64,000 nt of DNA from Lamellibrachia satsuma (lineage: Eukaryota; Annelida; Polychaeta; Sabellida; Siboglinidae). Position numbers and translations under genes: made by a program. The stretch spans positions 2,676,001 to 2,740,000 of the forward strand of contig BSQZ01000001.1 of the NCBI GenBank assembly GCA_033239005.1. The letters are read 5' to 3'. The notes under the pieces were generated by a model that did not search any database, was not told the DNA's origin, and saw only the letters and a list, made by a program, of their open reading frames with translations. Of the stretch, positions 37,407 to 51,369 are shown in pieces (position 1 is the first letter of the stretch; every line of letters begins with the position of its first letter).

Positions 37407-37473
37407 GTGGGTGTGTGTGTGAGTGTGTGTGTGTGTGTGCGTGCGTGCGCGCGCGTGCGTGCGTGTGTGTGTG
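37407..37473. repeat. (GT)n/(GC)n microsatellite
   Basis: GT and GTGC units; the equivalent place near 55611 holds a similar repeat. Confidence 0.9.
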
Positions 37474-37492
37474 TACTTACTTTTGTAAGTGG

Positions 37493-37860
37493 TTAATAAT
37501 TTGCTGTACCGTTTCCTTTCTTAAACAGTTTTGGCTGTATCCCTGCAAGTCCAAGTGATTTATTATCTTTCATCTTCTTAATTTGTTTTGCTATCGTTTT
37601 AGAAGTTATAAATAGCTGCCCTAATTGATCGGATTTATCGCCCTCAAATGTATTAATTGGAACTGGAACTGAGCTGATGTCTTGTGTGGAAACAACTGCA
37701 CTGAAATACTCATTCAGGAAATCTGTCATTTGAAACCCGTCTGAAATTATGTTTCCACTATTGCTGCCCAGTGGTCGGACTTTTCTTGACCTTTCTGTTT
37801 GCTCCTTACATAAACATTGACAAACTTGCTGTAATTGTTTTATATTACAAGGCAATTTTT
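37493..37860 (-). mobile_element. LINE fragment, region between endonuclease and reverse transcriptase
   Basis: The minus ORF reads FLNEYFSAVVSTQDISSVPV followed by IKKMKDNKSLGLAGIQPKLF. The second part is the RT entry motif K..KS.G..GI.P..LK of Jockey/CR1-like LINEs. Absent from the equivalent place near 55850. Confidence 0.75.
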
Positions 37861-38121
37861 TTTAATTTTCTAATTTAAGTTTAGCTAAGTGCCTCTTTGT
37901 AGTTTGTGAATTCTTCTACATTTCCAGTGTGTTTAGATATGTGACAATGAGTATATTATACATTTATTTTATGGTTATACTATAGTCGTAGTGAATATTA
38001 TACATTTATTTTATGGTTATGCTATAGTTGTAATGATAGCCTCTATCTTACGTAACAAGGGTTATATAGCTATTGTAATCCTAGCAATGGGCATTATGTT
38101 AGGTAACAGGCCGGTAATGTT

Positions 38122-38253
<132 letters not shown>

Positions 38254-39834
38254 GCTAGGGACTGTACTAACCTGGGTCGGTCGATTGTAGTTAGCGAGGA
38301 GGCGGCGGCAATAGTTAAGAGACGGCCGGTCGATTGTAGGCAACTATACTGCAGTTGTGTGTCAGTAGAAAGCTGCGTGAAACTAACAAAGCTACGAGAA
38401 GATAACTCGGTTGGAAGCGAGCAAGGAGCAGATATAACAAATGGTGTGACGCAGCACGATTTGAACAATGCTAGAAGCGACTGGCGTAAGTATTATCTAT
38501 TACGTTGTTAGCTGATAATATGTGTCTATGTATTTAGATATATTCTTATGTCCTATGTGTTAATACATGTTATGAAGTTGAAGAGTCATCTACTGTAAAT
38601 ATGGTTTTTAGAATTGACCTAGAATTAAGCCATTATTTGCATAAAGCGTGTCGGCCATTGTTGGTATAGAGCTTGTCTGGTGACACTCCTTGTAATCGTA
38701 TTTTGTATAATTTAAATGGAAAACTGATATGATTATCATTGCGTTGTCATTCACGTGTATATGGTAATTATTTTCTGTCAGCGTGGTGATTGAGTTAAAC
38801 TATATCGTACAGAACCAGCTTGGGATATAATGACTGGCAACCAGCTTGGGCTGAATAGCCGAGAGACATATACGCAGCAGAGGGCGAGCTGGAGCGTCAT
38901 GTGAGGGAGTGGTCGGTTGTGCGGTAGGAAAAGATGGACTGTCTGGGAACCGGTGATACAAGTAGTGTGTGGTCGGTGTTCAAGTGATAGGTGAATCGTT
39001 ATCGAGCGATATGTGAAATGCGTTCGAGCGATAATGTGAATCGTTTTCATTGTTATTTCATCTTAATTCGAGTTATACTCGCAGTGTTGCGAGGCGTTGG
39101 TTATTATTTATTTTCTTTGTTTTAGTAAATATGAAATTATATATGTATGTATTGTATACGATATACATTCAGTAATGGAATGTAAATTAAACTCGTTAAC
39201 TGGCTTTTATAGTTCAACGGTATTATTTATTTACACGACCATTGCGCGACAGTGTCACAATATATATCCACAACATCTGCTTGTGAGCAATTTTTCTAAT
39301 AGCCTCTTTTGCCAGGTGTATCTTCCTGGACCTTTTCCCTTCTTTTCTTTTTCCAACACATTCCCACTTCTGTGGTTGAACTACTATAAAATACTCATGT
39401 TGTTAATGTTGAGTTATTGGTAACTATGTTACACCAAATTGTTTCCTCATAATCTGTTTCACTTTTCAATGTTATTTCATATGCTTTGTTTCTTTAACAC
39501 ATAAAATTACTCCACCTCCCCTTCTCTCTCGCCTATCCTTCCTAAACATTGCATAGCCTGTCAGTGCTAACTCAGCATCAATTATATCTTTATTTAGGCA
39601 TGATTCAGTGATACCTATTACGTGAAAGTCAATATCTGCTGCTATAATGCTTTTTATTTACTATGCTCCTGGCAATTAAGCATATACATAATGTATACAT
39701 AATTTAAAATACATTATGTTAGTCAAGTTACTTTTCCGAAATAAATGGTGAACATTTCTTTGGATGTGCGTTTGTACTCCTTTGAGTTTTCTATTGGATT
39801 GTTTGTTCCCACATGCACATGAACAGCGCCTCCC

Positions 39835-40200
39835 GTGCCACCAACCTGCTACATCCTCTTTTTTTGCCCAGGTAGGCATACCGTGATCTCATCTCCTGTG
39901 TCTACAACTGTATCAACTCTCCTAATGATTGAATCCCTCATGAATGCCCGGGCTTTCCTCGCCTTCCCTTGTGAAACTACATCTGCGAGGCTCCTTTCCT
40001 TCCGCGTTACTCGTTTACCATTCTCTTGCTGCACACTCTGCCTCCTTCTATCTGTCTTCTAGTGGTCGCCTTACTCTCTTACTGACATTTCTCTCCCTTT
40101 CTCTTCTATTATCAACCTCTACTGTCTTACCAAGTGGCAATCCCTCTCCATTCGAGCACTCTTTTGTTATTACTCGCGGGTTGTTTAAATAACTGGTACT
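39835..40200 (-). mobile_element. Non-LTR retrotransposon ORF fragment (second copy)
   Basis: The minus frame at 40034-39849 (MQQENGKRVTRKERSLADVV, RDSIIRRVDTVVD) is the copy 2-side equivalent of 23427-23242. Confidence 0.6.
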
Positions 40201-40364
40201 AAATGGAACTAACCGAGTATTGATTAAAGAAATAGAAGATAAAAGTAAAGCTGACCCTAATTTTTGATCTCCTAATTCAATTCTGCCGGAAACACACCTC
40301 TTTGTTTTGGTCTAAAAGTAGAGCGCAAGTGGCAAGGAGACCCTTTACATGTCGAAAGTCCAAT

Positions 40365-40465
40365 GTATCCAAGTACAAACAATGTACACTAAGTACACAC
40401 AATGTGCCCTAAGTACAAACAATACACACTAATACAAACAATGTGTACTAAGTACAAAGTCAATA
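40365..40465. repeat. Short tandem repeat, about 22-bp units
   Basis: ACTAAGTACAAACAATGTG units, at least four; repeated almost unchanged at 57640-57735. Confidence 0.8.
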
Positions 40466-40999
40466 ATAATTGACTTCTAGCCGTATATTTTATAAGCGTA
40501 AAACATATTGGTTAAGCTATTTACTAGCCAAACAGACAAACAGACAAACAATCACTCAATCGTAGAATTTACATTTTCGAAATGCATAGCTTAACGTGTA
40601 CTTAGTGCCATCTGCTACCTATCTATGGTTTGATATAATGAAATGTCAGTACCAAATAATAAACGCAATCTCAACTATGTATATGTTCGTAAGCACATTA
40701 GATCGCTTTCCACACACCGACATCGACGTCGGTAGCTTGAAATAAGTTATTTTCGTATGAGGGTGTCCATCTAGCAGTTAATACGGTCGATATCAATCAT
40801 CTGAATTCTGTACTGTAATATGGCAGCTCTACATTTAATTCCATTAAAATCATCAAGTTGGCTTGCGCTGCCGTAGGCCTAAGATATGATAACAAATACA
40901 ATAATTCAAAATAGCTTTGTGGTTGTTCTCATAATACACGATTATCCAAGCTCCGGTGTGTGGCGCCACCGTTTGTCGCACTCACCAGAGCTTGACATT

Positions 41000-41530
41000 A
41001 GTTATAATAATAATAATAATAATAATAATAATTGACTTCTATGGCGCCTATATCCTCAGGAACCTGAGCTCAGAGGCGCAACAAAACAGAATCAGTAATC
41101 GTTATCGTAAACAAGGACGCGCAAAAGTCAGTATCAGAACGAGGGACAACCGAACATTTATGGTGGGAATGCAATTTGGAATAGATATGTCTTGAGTTTT
41201 TTTCGGAAAATAGCAATAGTTTCGGATGTTTTTAAAGCGATAGGGAGTTCATTCCAGACCCTAGGCGCAGCGACAGAGAAAGCAGGTTTACCCAAGTTAA
41301 GTTTTGTTTTAGGTACAATAAGTTGTTGTGAAACTGATGATCTTAGCTGCCTAGGGATATTTGAAAGATGCAGGAGACTAGCCAAGTAGAATGGTTGTTG
41401 TGTAGATAGAGCACGATATGCAAGATTGGACAGCTTAAAATTAATTCGTTAAGAAACTAGAAGCCAGTGTAACTGTTTAAGTAGTGGTAGTGACGGTGAA
41501 AACCGAGGCGCCCTGAGAACCACTCATTCT
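41000..41530 (-). mobile_element. CR1/Jockey-like LINE 3' end with (ATT)n tail
   Basis: The minus frame (41385-41158) reads ASLLHLSNIPRQLRSSVSQQ, AFSVAAPRVWNELPIALKTS and FRKKLKTYLF, a common LINE RT C terminus. It ends in an (ATT)n-type tail at 41002-41033. Copy 1 (24230-24300) lacks this insert, whereas the copy 3 flank has it at 58270-58790. Confidence 0.8.
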
Positions 41531-41581
41531 GTCACAATGGAACCGACATTAGAGTGTCGATTCCATTGTCACAGAATGAGT
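41522..41581. repeat. Foldback repeat at the LINE 5' junction (copy 2)
   Basis: 27-bp arms ACTCATTCTGTCACAATGG... with two mismatches and a 6-nt loop; the same structure is at 58788-58847. Confidence 0.8.
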
Positions 41582-41936
41582 TTATACGGTACATTTGGCT
41601 CAACTTTAAACTTTGATTATGTTGACACAGCTGTCACACAGAAATGTTAAATGATAAAAAATAACTCTGTAATGTGGAATGTCGATAATGACGCTGATTG
41701 GCTGCAGGCGCTCCACGGTAATACGTACAGAAAATGGAGTCGGTAACAGTCAAACCATGTCTCTGAGGCAAGACTCTTCTCGGCGAATTCACGTAGGCGA
41801 GCGAAAGTCGGATAAGCGATACCAGTCCGTGGACGGCGCTACTGTTTGGCGCTATCACGGGACACCGACATTTTGGAACCGTAGGATGATTTCAGTAATG
41901 TTCACATTGTGGACACAATAATAACATTATACAGTG

Positions 41937-44900
41937 TTAGAGTTTTGATCTAGAATTTAGTTTTCGAAGAGCTTCATCTCTCAGAGGACGACGAAGGATT
42001 TTTCCACTTGGTGACCTCGGCACTTTCTCTATGAATGTGACACCTCCACGCAGCTTGTTGTAAGGAGCAACTTTATCTGCAAGTCGAACAGTTTTGTGTG
42101 CAAACCAATCGGTTTCTAAACAAAACATTGCAAACATTAAAGCCTCATTCGCTCAAAAAACGTAATTTAGCAAAGTGACAGTCGTTAGACTACTTACTCG
42201 TACGAATGATCATAAAACTAAATGCAAATGAATTAGGCTAAACCGACAATGTGGGTTTGTTCTAATACTATCGTAATGACGGCACATTATTAATTGATGT
42301 ATGTGAGGCTCCCACGAACACCTTTGTCTAACTCTTCATATAATCACCCTACAATTGAGACACAAAAGAAATCCCGCACAGACCCACCGTCCACGAATGT
42401 TTTGATGTCGGCTTCCGTCGCCGTCACACCGGCTTTCAGGACGACGAAGGCAGCCGGGAGTTCACCCGCCCGCTCGTCCGGCAGCCCAATGACCCCAGCG
42501 TCCGCCACGGCCGGGTGAGTGAGCAGCAAGTTCTCCAGGTACGACGGAATCACCTGATAAACATTGTAATAGTGATTTACGTGACTTGAGTTAAACGCAT
42601 AGGACTAGTTGACCCATCACTTTCCTTCGGAAGGTTGCACCCCAACACATTATATTCTATTTACAGGTGCTCTGCAGTCAACAATGTGAGCCCGGTGTCA
42701 TGTCTGATCTGGTCACTCCACCTCTTCAACGTATGCATCCTCTCATCCGCTGTTCTTTGAAATATTGTTAATAATGTTCTATCTTGGCATAGGAGAAACC
42801 TGCCCAAACCACGTGAGTCTTTTGTGTTTGATGAGGATCCATCTGTGATGGATTAAGAACTAAATGTGTCCCAGATCTAGTCGTTTTACAACCTGTCTGT
42901 CCTGGTAACATGTATGATAACCCACAAGCAACGCATCTCAAAAACCTAAAGAAACGGTGCATTATGTGTTCGCAGTGTCCACGCTTGTTTGAATAACAAT
43001 TTTTTTCAATACATTAGGGCTTACGGACTAAGTCGGACAGTGGTATTTATATGATTGCGGATTGAGACGCGTAGTATCGCCTCTACCCCACCTTTAGGGC
43101 ACACGGGTTTCACCTGTTGCTCGCGCATACACTTACTGTAGCGAGCAAATTGTGGCATCTCAAAATATGTATTCCGGAACGCGTTCGGGTACATGGGATT
43201 TAAAAAAATACATAATTTAGCTGCCAAAAATGACTTGTATCTTTCTAACATAAATGCTGTTTTGCAGAAATATATATTACTACGCTTACACGTACACACA
43301 GCCACGAACGCATGCGCGCGCATGCTGGCACACACTACACAATAATTTGATGAACAATTTCAATGATGATTCTGTGATACGACGAGTGTTTAATTTCGTT
43401 ATTGCTTAAATAGGTAAAACTAACCTTTCCAGTCATGTAATAGCTAAGCGAAGGTAAAAGCTTATCGTGGGCAACAATGTGTAATCTACTACCTGAATCA
43501 TCACAGTGTAGTAAATAAACCTCGAAATGGCAGTATCTGTATGTTTACGACCGCGCGTTAGTGTCAATGGTCTGTTCATTTCAAAGCTAATTTTGTCACC
43601 AACCTGAAACCCTTTGAACTTGATAAGTTGTTTGTATCTGTCGACGATGTAAAACCGGCCGTAATCGTCATAGTGCGCCATGTCGCCTGCAAATAGTTAA
43701 CAGACAAGCGAGTTTTATGAATGGACTTTAGAAGCGAGGACTCGGGAGAGAGTCCTTGATTGTGATCGATGCCAGCTTGAAGCAATGTTTAAGCAGTCTG
43801 AGGCGACAGAAGTATGGTCCTTTATAATCCCTAAAGCAGTTATCTTGCTTTCAACACATTCCCTTGAGTTTTGTAAATGAAACGAACTATACCCCATACA
43901 AAAAAGTAGATACATTAATTGACACATACTCATGCCAGTAACAAATAAATCAAACATGTCAATCCGTTTAAATTCAGCAGGATTAATATATACGTGATAT
44001 ATAAATATATCTTAAGTTGCATCACCTGCCTATAAAACTAGGTTGTAATGCCCCAACTTAGTCCTACGTCTCATATATGTGAGTACCTATGCTTTCTAAG
44101 AACAAATGTGTGTTGTGAAACTTTCTCCATTTTAAAACGAAATTAAATTAAATAAGTAAAACATTGATAACTAAAACGTAGTATTAAAAGACTGGAAATC
44201 TTATTAATGGGGGTACAATTGGTCAACGCGGTTCTATTTAGACACCACCACCATAGACACTATATGCAATACCCGTATGCATCCAACAATCGGCATCTAT
44301 GTCCGCTTGCGATGACACTTTAAAATAACCTTTCATCACCGACGGACCACGGATCAGCAGTTCTCCGTCTTTGTGTGAACCCAATTCCTCGCCGGTTTGA
44401 GGGTTGACAATCTGTGAGGTGGCATAGCGAAGACATTGCTGCATCGAAGTTTGTGTTAATAAGATAGCATGGCTGTGCTTGCGTTAATATTTGCGAACCT
44501 CCTATACGAGGATACTACGGAATTAAAACTAAAACTAAAACTTGTACACATTGCAAGCCCGTGACGTTTATAAGTAAAAATAAGTGCTGATATGAAAGCT
44601 TCAGAATAGTGTGGAATTGCAGCTTCAAAATCGTAGTCAAATGGTTGATGAGGAGAAATATAACATAAGGAAAACGAGCTAATTATATTATAATTTTGTT
44701 ATGCATAAATCAATAGTTAAATTTCGTTTAGAATACTGTATATTAGCTTGGAGACCATATCGTAAGTTTTAATATATTGAATGGGAAAACATTGATAGAA
44801 ATATTTTTTCTCACTTAAGAAAGATAGTAAAGCTAGAAAACACGACTTAGCATTAGAGAAGGGTCAGATTAACCTTGCACTCCGTGTTGCACGAGGGGAT

Positions 44901-45330
44901 GCCGACGGAGCCAACGCTTAAATCATCGTCCCACTCTGGCACAAAGGTCATCAAGGTTTCCGTCATGCCATAGGCTGAAGTCGGCAAATATAATATGTAT
45001 ACTCTTTCGACTTTACGTCAATTGTCCAGGGTTGCACGTGAGCTGCACTCCAACTCTCAGTCACAACTATCTAACTACATTCTGGATTCTTTTATATAAA
45101 TGGTTACCACTGGTTGATTTGGAAAGTAATATTTTGTTTTGTTTTTCCTATAGCTAGAACAACACCACTTATAAAAAACTGTGCTTTGTTGATTTCACTT
45201 TATCTTTTATTTCAAAACGTAGTCAAAACATACAGTTGAAGAAAGAAGAATTCGAATGCAAAAAATACAAATGTTGTGTATGCGCGTGCGTGCGTGCGTG
45301 CGTGCGTGCGTGCATGCGTGCGTGCGTGTG

Positions 45331-45406
<76 letters not shown>

Positions 45407-48400
45407 TACGTACGTGCGTGTGTAGCCACATTTATTTTGAACTGTTCAAAAGGAAGGAGATTATATGAAAACGAATGAGGAGCAGGAGATATGACAACAC
45501 TGAAAAAGAAGACGGAGATCTCCTTCCCAAAGCATGAGACTTGGCAGTTACCTTGTTGCACGCGTTGGATGCCTGTGTTGTACTTGAGCCGCCGCTCCAT
45601 GTCCGCCGACAGTACAGCCGCCCCGCACAGGACGGTGTGAACGCTGGCGAAAGCTGCCCTGTCTCCTGCCGCAGCGGCCCGCATCATGTCGACGGCTATC
45701 GGCGGTACCATGACCAGCACGGTCGCCTGGCGTCATTAAACGAACTTCACATTCGGAGATACATAAATAATTTATTTACTTCCGGTTCCACGTCACACGA
45801 ATGAAGTACCAGTGATTTTGGAAAAGGACACATTTGCAGCCTACGACACTGCTGCTGTGCACATGTTTTAATGTCTAGTCGCTTGTTACGGCATACGCAC
45901 GTGTTAGTTTGGCCCAGCACAAATCGTAGAAATTCGAAAATGTTCCCGTGGAACAATTTTCTGTCAAAGTGGTGATCAACTAGATACAGTGAATTAGTTG
46001 GTAGCCTCTTTGTTAATTGCCTTGTCACCGAGAATGCAAGTTTTCCATTTTTTTAATAGGCCAAAGTCACCCCAGTTTAAGGTACAGATCATTCCATAAA
46101 AAACGAATCGGTTGTAGAAAAACTGTACACTTTGATTTCTCTCTTGTCGCCGACCTGCTGTGATGTTTTTGTCAAATCCTACAATTTTATTTTCGAAAAA
46201 AATCAACATGAAATATACACCCAGTCAATGGTTGCTCAAAATGACCGGATTCTGACTTCGCACATGAGGGATCCTTTCGTCGCTTACACGTGCGTATGCC
46301 GCAACCGTATGTCAGCACTGACACAACCAAGCTTTTGTAGATTCTTATCTTTGTTGTCGTTTTTATGGTGTTGTTGTTCCATATCTTCTTGAGTTTTGTT
46401 ATCGCTGATGTTGCCAAGTTTATTCGTGTGCGTATTTTCTCTCTGGGGTCGCCCTCAGAGGAGATGATCGAACCAAAGTACTTGAATGATTTTACTTCTT
46501 CGAGGCGTTCCCCATTCTTTAATATAGTACTTCTTGGTGCCATTCTGCTGTTGACCATGATCTTGCTCTTTTCTGCACTTATTTCCATTCCGTGAGCACG
46601 CGCTCTCCTTTCCAGTGTTGTTGTAAGTTCTTGTAGCTCCTCCTCTGTTCCAGGAATTAAGTCATTGTCATAAGCGAATCGGCGGTTGCTGATCTCTCTT
46701 CCGTTTATCGATATTGTGTCATTGAAGTTGTGTAGAGCTTCTTGCATGATATTTTCAAGGTATAGGTTAAGCAGCACTGACGAAAAATGCATCCCTGGCG
46801 TACTCCGACCGATGTTCGAAACGATCGTCCAATTTCTCATTCGTGTAACACTGCACTCGTTGATGGTCCATATAGCGATCTGAGTAGAGTCAATAGTCCT
46901 TCGTTAATGGTATATCGTCCCATTAGTCGCCAGAGTCCTTTGTGCCACACATGATCAAATGCCTTTTTGAATAATTCAATTAGTGTTTTGTATATTTGCA
47001 GGGTTTTGTTTTTGTTTGTTTTTTCTTGTAATGACGATGAAAAAGATCAGAATTGTGTTAAGTGTCCACAATAAGCCTTTCCTGTCATAGATGGGGGAAT
47101 TATAATTCAAGTATTCATCATCATCTTCTTATGACCGTCTATTCCCTATTGCGAGTGGCCGCTCAGATCCTCCTCCGCCACCATGTCCTGTCCATTGTAT
47201 CCTCCTCCACAACCTCTGCCCAAGTCTCTCCTAACCACGTCCCTCATTCTTAAACATTGCCGTCCCCGGCTGCTCCACCGAGAGCCTCCACGCCTTCTCT
47301 AATGCGTTGTCTTCTTCTGTACGAACAACATGTTAAAACCATACGTCTTATCTTTCTTAGTTCTTATGCTACACAAAACGCAATGTCATCATTTCCTGTC
47401 TTATGTCTTCGTTACGCCTTTTCTCTGTCAAAGGTATTCCCGCAATCCATCTCAGCATTCTCATATATGTGTCATCTTGAGTATTCTTTCTTCATTTTTG
47501 GTATGGCCAATGTCTCTGCACCATACGTCAAGACGAATCTCACTATTGAGCTACACATCTTTGTTTAAATTCACCGGCATAATTTTGTCGCACACAAAAC
47601 CTGATACATCACGCCATTTCGCCCAGACTGACTTAACTCTTTTTCTGACATCTTCTTCGCACACTCCTTCGTGGCTGATCACAGATCCCAGTTAACGAAA
47701 TCTTTCCACTTAGCTAAGTTTTCCTCTGTATGTTCTATGCCCGACCACTCATCATAACTTCAGTGTATAACCATGTACTCAGTTATACAGATGAGCAAAT
47801 AGGAATACACTGTAATAAACATTATACTGAAGCTATTCCAGGTATGGACAATTATTTGCTTACCTTATACATTCGGATAGCCTCAATGAAGTGTGCTGCG
47901 ATATATCGTGGGTAGACAACGATTGTGTCTCCATTCGACAAACATCGGAATAAGAACAACCAAAAGCCTAAAGAATGAAAGAACGGAACCACGGCAATAT
48001 ATATCTCCTCGCCTGGAGAGCGACTGAGCGCAATGGACGGATGACTGAAATATCAAAAATAATGATATTGATTAGGACGACGCAATGATGGTGATTATAG
48101 CGACAACAATGTTCAACAAATGTTTTCAAATATTTATTGTTATGTATTGCTTGTATTGTATTTTCAAAGCCGATTTCATTGCATCAACGAAATATGCTTT
48201 CGTTAATTAAGAAGTTAATGATGAAATAGTATATATCGTATTGCCTAAAGGAAAATGTTTGTCGTTGCTAAATGTTTGTTTACTCTAAATGGTAGAATGC
48301 ACTTAATAGCTCATTGTCTCGAGAAACATTTGCTAAGATTAATATTACCAAGTTCTAGACCAGATTTGTCCGTGTGTGCAGGCATATGTCATACGGTGGA

Positions 48401-49713
48401 GAACTAACCTCTGTTGACATAGTTCAGCTATTACGTTATAGTGGGTGTGCATGACTCCTTTCGGTTTGGCAGTGGTGCCGGACGAGTAGAGCATCGACAC
48501 GACGTCATTTCTCGAGTCGATGAAGACGTCTCCGGTAGTTTTGGTTTCGGTTTCAGTCGACTTGTGAGACGTCGATGCTGAAAAGGACGAACAATCTGTG
48601 GCGTCGTCGATGATGAATATCTCCTGAAAAGTGCAGAAGTCCCAGATGTTGTACACATTTACAACTAAATCTCCTGAACTGTGTACTGTGATCGACGACA
48701 AAGATACCTTTAATAAGCACTAAATAATGGTTTAAAAACTAATCACTATTTGAGAGTATAGGTTTACGTGTTCGTTTGGAGGAGCGTAGCGAACTCTCTC
48801 CCAGTGTTCGCTAGGTGGCGCAATTACCGTCATTGTATCTGGCTGGTGACCGAGCGCTGATTGTCGCTGTTGTCAATATACACTGTATTTTCGGCATTTC
48901 TTTAGTTTGTAAGCTGAACAGTGGCGAAATGACTCATTTCAATTACTCAAGTGCAACCAGAGTTCCTATGTTATGATAAGTTAACATAAGCCCAAAACGA
49001 TTGCACCGGATTCGCAGACATCAGATGGAACACTTGACACGAATCGACACTCTCCAAGACTCAATTCGACTTGATACAAATCTTGCCCAACTGAAACTAC
49101 GGCTTCACTCCCTGCCTGACCTTGAAAACTAAATACCTGGCGCTACCTGCGTAAATGAACGGAGAAGGACAGCATATATCGAGCTACTAACTCAAGTCAA
49201 CTCATTAGACATAGAAGAAAGACTCTAGTCGCTGACCCCAAAAGGCCGGACACGTGTAACTGACTCAACCAAACATGACCTGAGTCTCAAACTGAATGAC
49301 TTGATTACAACACTAAACAAACCATTCCTTTTGTCAACTCTCGGGAAAACGAGCCACTCTAATGTGCTCAGTGTTTTGCAGGCTCTTTGTACTTCATCTA
49401 AATTTTGACAAGGATTTAGACCTATTTACCATTAGGTGTGAACCATCGCAATGTCATAATTAAAAACTCACAAAAAACGCAACGACATGGTACCTTAATA
49501 TCTGTTAAACTTTGAGCGGCGTCTCTGACTTTGGCGATATTGTCCAATGAGGTAACAATCCAGCAAGCACCGCAATCCTGCAGTTGATTTCTGATGTCAT
49601 CTGTAAAGTCAGTATTCAGTATTACATATAATACGGAGTGTGTATGTGTGTGTGCGTGCAAGCATACACGCATGCATACACATGCATATATACGTACAAA
49701 CGTACACCCCGCT

Positions 49714-49780
<67 letters not shown>

Positions 49781-50170
49781 GGAAGCCGGAGTTGTCCGGT
49801 GTACCCAAGGTTCACACATTGTCCACTTTTGTTTATCTTGTATATTAATGATCTCGTTAATCATGTTGATTCATGGGAAATATCATTGTATACTGGTGAT
49901 TCCCAACTGTTTAGAGAAATTATGTCAGTGTGTGCCTCTGGTGTGAGACCTGACCTCAAACTTAATGCAGACAAATGCTGCATATTGACTTTCACTAACA
50001 AAAAAGAATGCTTATCCTTTCAGTACATCATCTTAAGCCAGTCTCTACCTAGGGTCACCGTGAATTTTAAAGAACACATTATTCGTAATGTCTCTAAAGT
50101 CTTTAAGATGTGTTGTTTTATTAAGCGCGTTTGCACAACATTTAAGGTTTTGTACATGTTTTCCTATCCT

Positions 50171-50233
<63 letters not shown>

Positions 50234-51336
50234 AGTCAGAAGCAAGTTGGAGTACTGCAGTGTTATTTGGAATCCGTAGCAACGTACTTCTATCGAACCA
50301 GTTAAAAACAATTAATTTAATATTTCTGTTACAAATCCAAAATACAGTACTCCACTGAGAATTATTCTGCGTTTGCCATCATTTTAGACTACTCTCAGTT
50401 GCAGATCTGATCTTCTTCGTATACGTAAGTAAGTGTGTGCACTCTCATCTAGATTCGTCATATCTGGTAGGAAATACCCAATATCACTGTCCTTCAAAAT
50501 ATCTACGAAGCGTCATTCCTTTTAGAATTTCAGAAACAGCAGAGTCAACGTTAAGAAATACTCGTTTTAAATACATTTGTGACAACTTTCAACACATTGT
50601 ATTTAAGTTGAACCGCTTGTGATACATTTACAGGAGCCAATAACCTCAAATCTGAAATTCAAAAACAGTTCTATGTATAATGCTAACGTTTTAACCTGCT
50701 GTGTTAATAATGTCGATATTATGTGGTTTTATGCCATTTTACGTATTGTTTTTCTGTTTTTATTATATAGAGTTACTGTTTTATATTTTGTTATCAGCCC
50801 TGTTACTGGGATTTTGGACCTGCTGAAGCTGAATAAAAATACAACACAATACAATACAATACATACATGCACATACGTACATTCATACATTCACACATAC
50901 ACACACACTCACACACACACACACACAAACAGTCACACACACACACACACACCAATACACACATACACACGCAAGCACACAAGTGTATGCGCGTTCGTGC
51001 GGGTGTGCGTGCATAATTAACTTCTTTTACTAAGCTGGCCTGATATTAATAAAACATACTCCAGAAGCCTCTACATCGGCAGTCTGCAGCCATTATCTAT
51101 CAACGCTACAAATAATCCATCGACGTACCCAGAGTACATTGTGGGTTGCAAGTCGTTACAGTTCCGCCAATAGATAGAACTCCGTGCAGCGTCATCGGGT
51201 ACTGGCAGCAATTGGCGCAGATGATACACAAGATGTCGCCCTTCTGAAACCCTCGCCGCAAGAGGGCGTTGCCGACATTGCGAATAGACGTGAGCAATTC
51301 ACGGTAGGTGTATCGCCGGCCGGTCGGCCCGTCAAT
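41937..51336 (-). CDS. Acyl-CoA synthetase, copy 2 (4CL/luciferase-like, peroxisomal), 5' exon not found
   Basis: Ten exons, each the same length as in copy 1: 51336-51129, 49600-49494, 48623-48409, 48044-47864, 45726-45552, 44974-44874, 44411-44273, 43686-43604, 42553-42388 and 42076-41937. Motifs include [75 protein letters not shown] and the SKL end. All ten exons are open. The intron between its first two recognised exons (49600-51129) has gained a plus-strand LINE and a (CA)n repeat that copy 1 lacks. The last six exons are closer to copy 3 than to copy 1. Substrate is unknown, and the missing first exon is the main gap. Confidence 0.93.
45281..45423. repeat. (GTGC)n microsatellite in intron of copy 2
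   Basis: About 140 bp of GTGC with a few GTAC units; it replaces the (GT)n seen at 27666 and is reduced to about 40 bp in copy 3 (62520-62562). Confidence 0.95.
46187..46990 (-). mobile_element. LINE reverse-transcriptase fragment
   Basis: The minus ORF 46840-46187 reads [29 protein letters not shown] where FADD is expected, [28 protein letters not shown] and [10 protein letters not shown]. The RT catalytic box is altered, so it is inactive. The copy 3 equivalent (63370-63700) has lost the middle part. Confidence 0.85.
47040..47770 (-). mobile_element. LINE reverse-transcriptase C-terminal fragment (second copy)
   Basis: Equivalent of 29590-30480, shorter by a deletion near its end. Confidence 0.55.
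49719..49779. repeat. (CA)n microsatellite
   Basis: About 60 bp, at the left edge of the plus-strand LINE insert. Confidence 0.95.
49790..50860 (+). mobile_element. CR1/Jockey-like LINE 3' part, plus strand
   Basis: The plus frame reads [20 protein letters not shown], then [28 protein letters not shown] and, after an (AT)n tract, [13 protein letters not shown]. It ends in a (TACAA)n-like tail after AATAAAAATACAACACAATAC. An intronic insertion specific to copy 2. The catalytic box is altered. Confidence 0.8.
50173..50231. repeat. (AT)n microsatellite within the LINE
   Basis: It splits the RT reading frame of the plus-strand LINE. Confidence 0.95.
50861..50960. repeat. (CA)n-rich simple repeat after the LINE tail
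   Basis: ATACA and CACA units following the 3' tail of the LINE. Confidence 0.9.
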
Positions 51337-51369
51337 CTGAAACGTTAATACACATAGCGTTGACGTCAC

